Of a stretch of 7,970 nucleotides of DNA, positions 6,897-7,970 are shown piece by piece. The stretch is from Lachnospiraceae bacterium (GTDB lineage: Bacteria; Bacillota; Clostridia; Lachnospirales; Lachnospiraceae): the NCBI GenBank assembly GCA_003542935.1, contig DPJQ01000098.1, forward strand, positions 1 to 7,970, read 5' to 3'. How positions within the stretch are numbered: position 1 is the stretch's first letter; each line of letters opens with the position of its first letter. The position numbers and the translations under genes are program-made. The notes beneath the pieces were generated by a model that made no database searches, had not been told where the DNA came from, and worked only from the letters and a program-made list of their open reading frames with translations.

Positions 6897-7589
6897 TCAT
6901 CCCCTCGCGCCAAACGTGGGTTTTTCCCCCGCTTCATCGCCCGTCAGGCGGATCACATTCCCGTAACCGTCGATCGCCCTTCTGCATTTTGCCTCCGCTT
7001 CCTCCAGAGAAGGACCTTCCTCTTCCGCTTTGGACAGGGAGCCGTGTTCCCGTTCATATTCCGCATCCGTGGGCAGCGCCCCATAGGCCTCGCTTTCCAT
7101 AAAGCGCCGCCTTATGCTCCTGACGGCGGAAAGCCTCGCATCCTTAAACAGGGCATATTCCACCTTGCTCTCCATCGGCATTGCCGCATTGCTTTCCACC
7201 ATCTGATGGCCGGTGTAGATCAGATCCAGCCTCTCCTCCGCCGCGCGTTCCACCTCTTCCACCGTCCGGCAGCGCAGGAGCCTTTCTTCGAACTTTTCGT
7301 TTTCATACACGACGGACCGGACCTTTTCCCAGGACTCCGGATCGTTTTGTTTCAAATATTCTTCTTCCTCCTCCGCCGGATCCAGCCCGTCCTGCAGCTT
7401 TTCATAGACGGACCGGTAAACAGGCGCTTCCACATCCAGCGTCACCTGCCCCTCGCCTTTCCACAGCATATTGAGTGCGGCCTGACGCCGTATTCTGTCC
7501 TGTATATCCTCTCCCCCTGTCTGTCCATGCAGCTTCCAGCGCATGTACATTTCCTGCACCTTACTCTGACTGATATTCACATCCTGCAT
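6897..7589 (-). CDS. Hypothetical charged soluble protein, 230 residues
   Basis: I do not recognise the family. The product is highly charged, with an acidic run DPAEEEEEYLKQNDPESWEKV (70-90) and long predicted helices such as EERLLRCRTVEEVERAAEERLDLIY (101-125) and EEAEAKCRRAIDGYGNVIRL (196-215). The C-terminus is polar and probably flexible. There is no signal peptide, no hydrophobic segment long enough for a membrane helix and no recognisable catalytic motif; the two cysteines (107 and 202) are not paired. The frame is open to a TTG at 7613, but that codon has no ribosome binding site. ATG 7589 has AAGGGA (7604-7599) 9 bases upstream and was chosen. The gene has its own promoter and ends 15 bases before the ileS -35 box with no terminator seen. 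Codon use resembles its neighbours, so it looks like a resident gene. It is likely a cytoplasmic helical protein of unknown role. Confidence 0.8.
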   Translation of the reverse strand: MQDVNISQSKVQEMYMRWKLHGQTGGEDIQDRIRRQAALNMLWKGEGQVTLDVEAPVYRSVYEKLQDGLDPAEEEEEYLKQNDPESWEKVRSVVYENEKFEERLLRCRTVEEVERAAEERLDLIYTGHQMVESNAAMPMESKVEYALFKDARLSAVRSIRRRFMESEAYGALPTDAEYEREHGSLSKAEEEGPSLEEAEAKCRRAIDGYGNVIRLTGDEAGEKPTFGARG

Positions 7590-7648
7590 ATCGTTGCATC
7601 CCTTATAATCCAATCACCGGCTCCCGTTTTATACTTTATCGCGTTTTC

Positions 7649-7677
7649 AGTATAACATGAAAATTCCCTGCGGTCAA
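7649..7677 (-). promoter_or_regulatory. Promoter for the hypothetical charged-protein gene
   Basis: On the minus strand TTGACC (7677-7672), a 17-base spacer and TATACT (7654-7649) match the sigma-A consensus at 5/6 and 5/6 positions. A start near 7642 would give an untranslated leader of about 50 bases to ATG 7589. Confidence 0.8.
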
Positions 7678-7714
7678 AAGTTCCTTGCGTTCTTTCCTTT
7701 CATAGAGTACACTT

Positions 7715-7750
7715 ATAGTAACAGTCCGGACCTGTCTGAACTGTTACCAT
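7715..7750. promoter_or_regulatory. Operator-like inverted repeat in the divergent intergenic region
   Basis: ATAGTAACAGT (7715-7725) and ACTGTTACCAT (7740-7750) are 11-base arms of an inverted repeat with one mismatch, separated by 14 bases. The inner eight bases of each arm match exactly. The dyad lies between two divergent genes, ends one base before the candidate -10 box of the transporter and covers where its -35 would be. A DNA-binding repressor or activator site is inferred; no regulator gene is in the window. Confidence 0.5.
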
Positions 7751-7751
7751 A

Positions 7752-7757
7752 TATAAT
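7752..7757 (+). promoter_or_regulatory. Candidate -10 box for the MFS transporter gene
   Basis: TATAAT is a perfect -10 hexamer, 67 bases before the transporter start codon. No good TTGACA-like box is found 16-18 bases upstream (the position reads GACCTG), so the promoter would be weak or activator-dependent, consistent with the dyad that covers this position. Confidence 0.5.
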
Positions 7758-7824
7758 AGCACAAAAATGTGTCATCCATGTGTTTTTGGATTAACCCGGA
7801 CATTTTTTTGAAAAGGAGAACCCT

Positions 7825-7970
7825 ATGAAAGACAAAAACAATGACAGCCGTCTCACAAAGGCGGAAAAAAGCTGGATTCTGTATGATGTAGCCAATTCCG
7901 CCTTTATCATGATTGTCACGGCAACCATCCCCATCTTCTTCGCCGGCCTGGTGGAAAAGGCGGGGATGGA
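7825..7970 (+). CDS. MFS transporter, UMF1 family-like, N-terminal part (cut by window edge)
   Basis: The first 48 residues are visible and the frame is open to the window end. After a polar N-terminus, residues 12-23 read KAEKSWILYDVA, then NSAFIMIVTATIPIFFAGLVEKAG forms a first membrane segment (about 24-43). The pattern W-x-LYD-x-ANSAF followed by a hydrophobic helix is characteristic of UMF1-type major facilitator proteins related to Atg22, which are membrane transporters of mostly unknown substrate. The usual motif has Trp where this protein has Val22 (LYDWANSA). The start is firm, with AAGGAGAA 5-6 bases upstream. The gene is divergent from the charged-protein gene with 235 bases between their start codons. 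Substrate and length cannot be told from this fragment. Confidence 0.82.
   Translation, partial: MKDKNNDSRLTKAEKSWILYDVANSAFIMIVTATIPIFFAGLVEKAGM

Noticed and set aside
6658..6966. Small plus-strand open frames in the ileS leader region
   Set aside because: They overlap the T-box and ileS promoter on the opposite strand, have no ribosome binding site of note and no recognisable domain.
7763..7808. Possible hairpin AAAAATGTGTC with GACATTTTTTT before the transporter
   Set aside because: Only about seven mostly A-T pairs form and the loop is large. It is too weak to be called an attenuator or terminator.

Overview
The window looks like chromosomal DNA of an anaerobic Firmicute, most likely a Lachnospiraceae (Clostridium cluster XIVa) relative. 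Supporting signs are strong AGGAGG-type ribosome binding sites, an isoleucine T-box riboswitch ahead of ileS, a long clostridial-type isoleucyl-tRNA synthetase, a clostridial-style glycogen phosphorylase and consensus sigma-A promoters. The taxon is inferred from protein character, not from a search.

Layout. Bases 1-780 (plus strand) hold two tandem Uma2-family (PD-(D/E)XK nuclease-like) genes, the first cut by the window edge. They share an exact 26-bp block. Bases 814-852 form a perfect 12-bp inverted repeat that can terminate transcription from both sides. Bases 884-6523 (minus strand) hold ileS followed by glgP, 12 bases apart, with the glgP ribosome binding site overlapping the ileS stop codon. 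Upstream of ileS, 6524-6896 is non-coding. It holds a promoter with perfect -35 and -10 hexamers and a T-box leader with an AUC (Ile) specifier codon, a shortened T-box/antiterminator and an intrinsic terminator. Bases 6897-7589 (minus strand) encode an unrecognised, highly charged 230-residue soluble protein with its own promoter. Bases 7590-7824 are a divergent intergenic region with an operator-like dyad. From 7825 the start of a UMF1-type MFS transporter runs off the right edge.

How the genes work together. Scarcity of charged tRNA-Ile should open the T-box and raise ileS transcription. Because no separate promoter is seen before glgP, glycogen phosphorylase should rise with it. The charged-protein gene reads toward the ileS promoter with no terminator seen between them, so some transcripts may run through into the T-box leader. 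The Uma2 pair is convergent with this operon and visibly more A+T-rich, and looks like an accessory insertion. The window is otherwise ordinary. The points most worth a second look are the compressed T-box, the ileS-glgP coupling, the divergent dyad and the orphan charged protein. No new defence or mobile system was evident.
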